6,135 bases of DNA from Bacteroidota bacterium (lineage in GTDB: Bacteria; Bacteroidota; Bacteroidia; Bacteroidales; UBA1556), in assembly GCA_003648395.1 (NCBI GenBank), contig QMPB01000302.1:1-6135 (forward strand), read 5' to 3'. Of the stretch, positions 4,911-6,135 are shown piece after piece; positions within the stretch are counted from its first letter, which is position 1; each line of letters starts with the position of its first letter. The notes beneath the pieces are model-generated. The model ran no database searches. It had not been told where the DNA came from and worked only from the letters and a program-made list of their open reading frames with translations. Position numbers and translations under genes: made by a program.

Positions 4911-5933
4911 CTAGAGTTCCCAACCAATTCCAAAGGTATATACATAATCATCAGGATACATTCCTTCTAATGGTTTAGTATCATATTTATAATCTATACT
5001 TCCTTTGATATAAAAATCACGAGGCAAATCATACTTAATTGTAAAATTATACGTAGAACGAATACGATAACTCTCTGTAATACTAGGGAAAATATTTATT
5101 TTTAAGAAAAGATTCAAATCATCAATATCAAACATATTATATTCAATGCCAAATTTACCTTCAATATTCTTCCTGTCTGATAGTGAATCAGGAATATAAT
5201 TCTCTAACGTACGTGCAATACCAATATCTGTATTCAAATAAATCCTATTTGTATGTATTAAGTACTTACCTATACTAGCACTATATGTACTACGTAACTT
5301 AATATCCTGAGCGTTATTTGTAAATAGATTTGTTGTCATTTTAGCATAATAATCTTTCGGAAAAAATCTTTCTCCCGTTACTTCTCCTTCTTGACGATTT
5401 GTACTTTCGATATTATCTTGTGAACTAAGTACTGTATTATAGAACCCCTTTAAACCCCATTTATTCACAATATAATCAATATTCAAGCTTCCATTTAAAC
5501 TTTGCAAATTATTAGCCTTTGATAATGAATATCCAAAATCCATTGAAAGATTCATTACGTCTAAAAAATTTCCACCATCAACTTGTTTTAGATAAACTAA
5601 CTGATCAGGGTCTATTGTAATAGATCCTTTTTTCTCATCAATAATTACCAATTTATTTGCCGCAGTATCTTTACTAATTGTACCATATAATCTTCTTCCA
5701 TCAGCAAGAGTAAATCTAAATGAACTTGAAGAAATTATTTGTTTAATTTCGAGCCATGTAATAGTAAAATCATCATCACTAAAACTTGTTTCCATAGTAA
5801 TAGTTCCTTGGTCCATCTCTTTAATTTCTCCATGCAACACTGTTCCATCTTTTGCCACTAAAGTATCTTGAGTATAAGCCGAAAAACCTATAGTAGTGAA
5901 TATGAAAAACAAGATAATTGTAATAATTTTCAT
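4911..5933 (-). CDS. DUF481-type outer-membrane beta-barrel protein
   Basis: The product is a 340-residue exported protein. A Sec-type signal peptide spans about residues 1-22 (MKIITIILFFIFTTIGFSAY, with cleavage near TQ|D or after Ala19); no twin-arginine motif is present. Residues 23-117 form two related beta-rich modules. The first starts KDGTVLHGEI (28-37) and ends WLEIKQI (60-66); the second starts ADGRRLYGTI (77-86) and ends PDQLVYLK (109-116). From about 118 to the C-terminus the sequence alternates polar and hydrophobic residues in long strands (MNLSMDFGYSLSKANN, LNIDYIVNKWGLKGFYNTV and similar) and finishes YTFGIGWEL, as expected for an outer-membrane barrel. This fits the DUF481 (YdiY-like, putative salt-induced outer membrane protein) family; its function is not established. 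The start at 5933 gives a complete signal peptide. The gene is transcribed toward the DUF3267 gene and divergently from the gene at 6092. Confidence 0.8.
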   Translation of the reverse strand: MKIITIILFFIFTTIGFSAYTQDTLVAKDGTVLHGEIKEMDQGTITMETSFSDDDFTITWLEIKQIISSSSFRFTLADGRRLYGTISKDTAANKLVIIDEKKGSITIDPDQLVYLKQVDGGNFLDVMNLSMDFGYSLSKANNLQSLNGSLNIDYIVNKWGLKGFYNTVLSSQDNIESTNRQEGEVTGERFFPKDYYAKMTTNLFTNNAQDIKLRSTYSASIGKYLIHTNRIYLNTDIGIARTLENYIPDSLSDRKNIEGKFGIEYNMFDIDDLNLFLKINIFPSITESYRIRSTYNFTIKYDLPRDFYIKGSIDYKYDTKPLEGMYPDDYVYTFGIGWEL

Positions 5934-5962
5934 CTATATAAAATATCTATTAATTAAGCCCG

Positions 5963-5970
5963 CGAAAATA
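5963..5970 (-). promoter_or_regulatory. Probable -7 promoter element for the DUF481 gene
   Basis: On the minus strand this reads TATTTTCG, one mismatch from TAnnTTTG. It lies 29 bases upstream of the start codon at 5933, implying a leader of about 20-25 bases. No clear -33 element is seen. Confidence 0.4.
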
Positions 5971-6058
5971 CTCTTTTTATATGAAATAATATACATTAGA
6001 AAACTAGTCATTTAACATTTTTTTCAAAGAGGTGAATTTTTACCCAAGCTAAATAGTA

Positions 6059-6066
6059 TATTTTTG
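6059..6066 (+). promoter_or_regulatory. Bacteroidota-type -7 promoter element for the gene at 6092
   Basis: TATTTTTG matches TAnnTTTG exactly and lies 25 bases before the ATG at 6092. The leader between them is A-rich with no Shine-Dalgarno sequence. No good -33 TTTG is present in the expected interval near 6033-6040. Confidence 0.6.
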
Positions 6067-6091
6067 CATCAAATTAAAAAAGAAAATATTT

Positions 6092-6135
6092 ATGAGTAAA
6101 TCTGATAGCTTTTTTTCAAACTTTAAAGGAGATGC
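6092..6135 (+). CDS. Start of an unidentified protein, truncated by the window end
   Basis: An ATG at 6092 opens a frame that reads MSKSDSFFSNFKGD and runs off the window after 14 complete codons. Support comes from the perfect -7 promoter motif 25 bases upstream and the A-rich Bacteroidota-like leader. Fourteen residues do not identify a family. The FFSNFKGD start is reminiscent of the N-terminus of Bacteroidota SulP-type anion transporters (often FFS-x-LKGDLPAS), but this is a weak resemblance only. Confidence 0.55.
   Translation, partial: MSKSDSFFSNFKGD

Overview
The window is AT-rich DNA that reads as a member of the Bacteroidota. The supporting signs are perfect TAnnTTTG (-7) promoter motifs ahead of several genes, A/T-rich leaders without Shine-Dalgarno sequences, a tatA-tatC pair of the Bacteroidota type, a PKD-domain lipoprotein, and a LysM-family type I periplasmic-binding-like protein. 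I cannot fix the genus. A marine or anaerobic Bacteroidales/Marinilabiliales-like organism would fit, but that is inference.

Layout. Positions 1-594 hold the C-terminal part of a periplasmic-binding-protein-fold protein that begins outside the window. It is followed 2 bases later by a 36-residue single-helix membrane microprotein (597-707). A TAnnTTTG promoter at 759-766 then opens an apparent four-gene operon on the + strand: tatA (788-1027), tatC (1042-1893), a 472-residue cytosolic protein of a widespread family of unknown function (1941-3359), and a PKD-domain lipoprotein (3356-4033) that overlaps the previous gene by ATGA. TatA and TatC form a TatB-less twin-arginine translocase. The two downstream genes have no obvious Tat role.

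The 226-base gap at 4034-4259 is the most structured non-coding stretch. It has phased 11-base repeats built on TACCTA, a perfect -7 motif at 4128-4135, a strong intrinsic terminator at 4171-4210 only about 35 bases downstream, and a second perfect -7 motif at 4234-4241. The arrangement looks like a short, regulated non-coding transcript followed by a separate promoter for the next gene.

Positions 4260-4877 encode a membrane-embedded putative zinc metalloprotease of the DUF3267 type. It converges on a minus-strand DUF481-type outer-membrane beta-barrel protein (5933-4911), and a bidirectional terminator separates them. A divergent intergenic region (5934-6091) carries a promoter on each strand and leads into a gene of which only 14 codons are inside the window (6092-6135). 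No tRNA, rRNA, CRISPR array or insertion sequence is visible.
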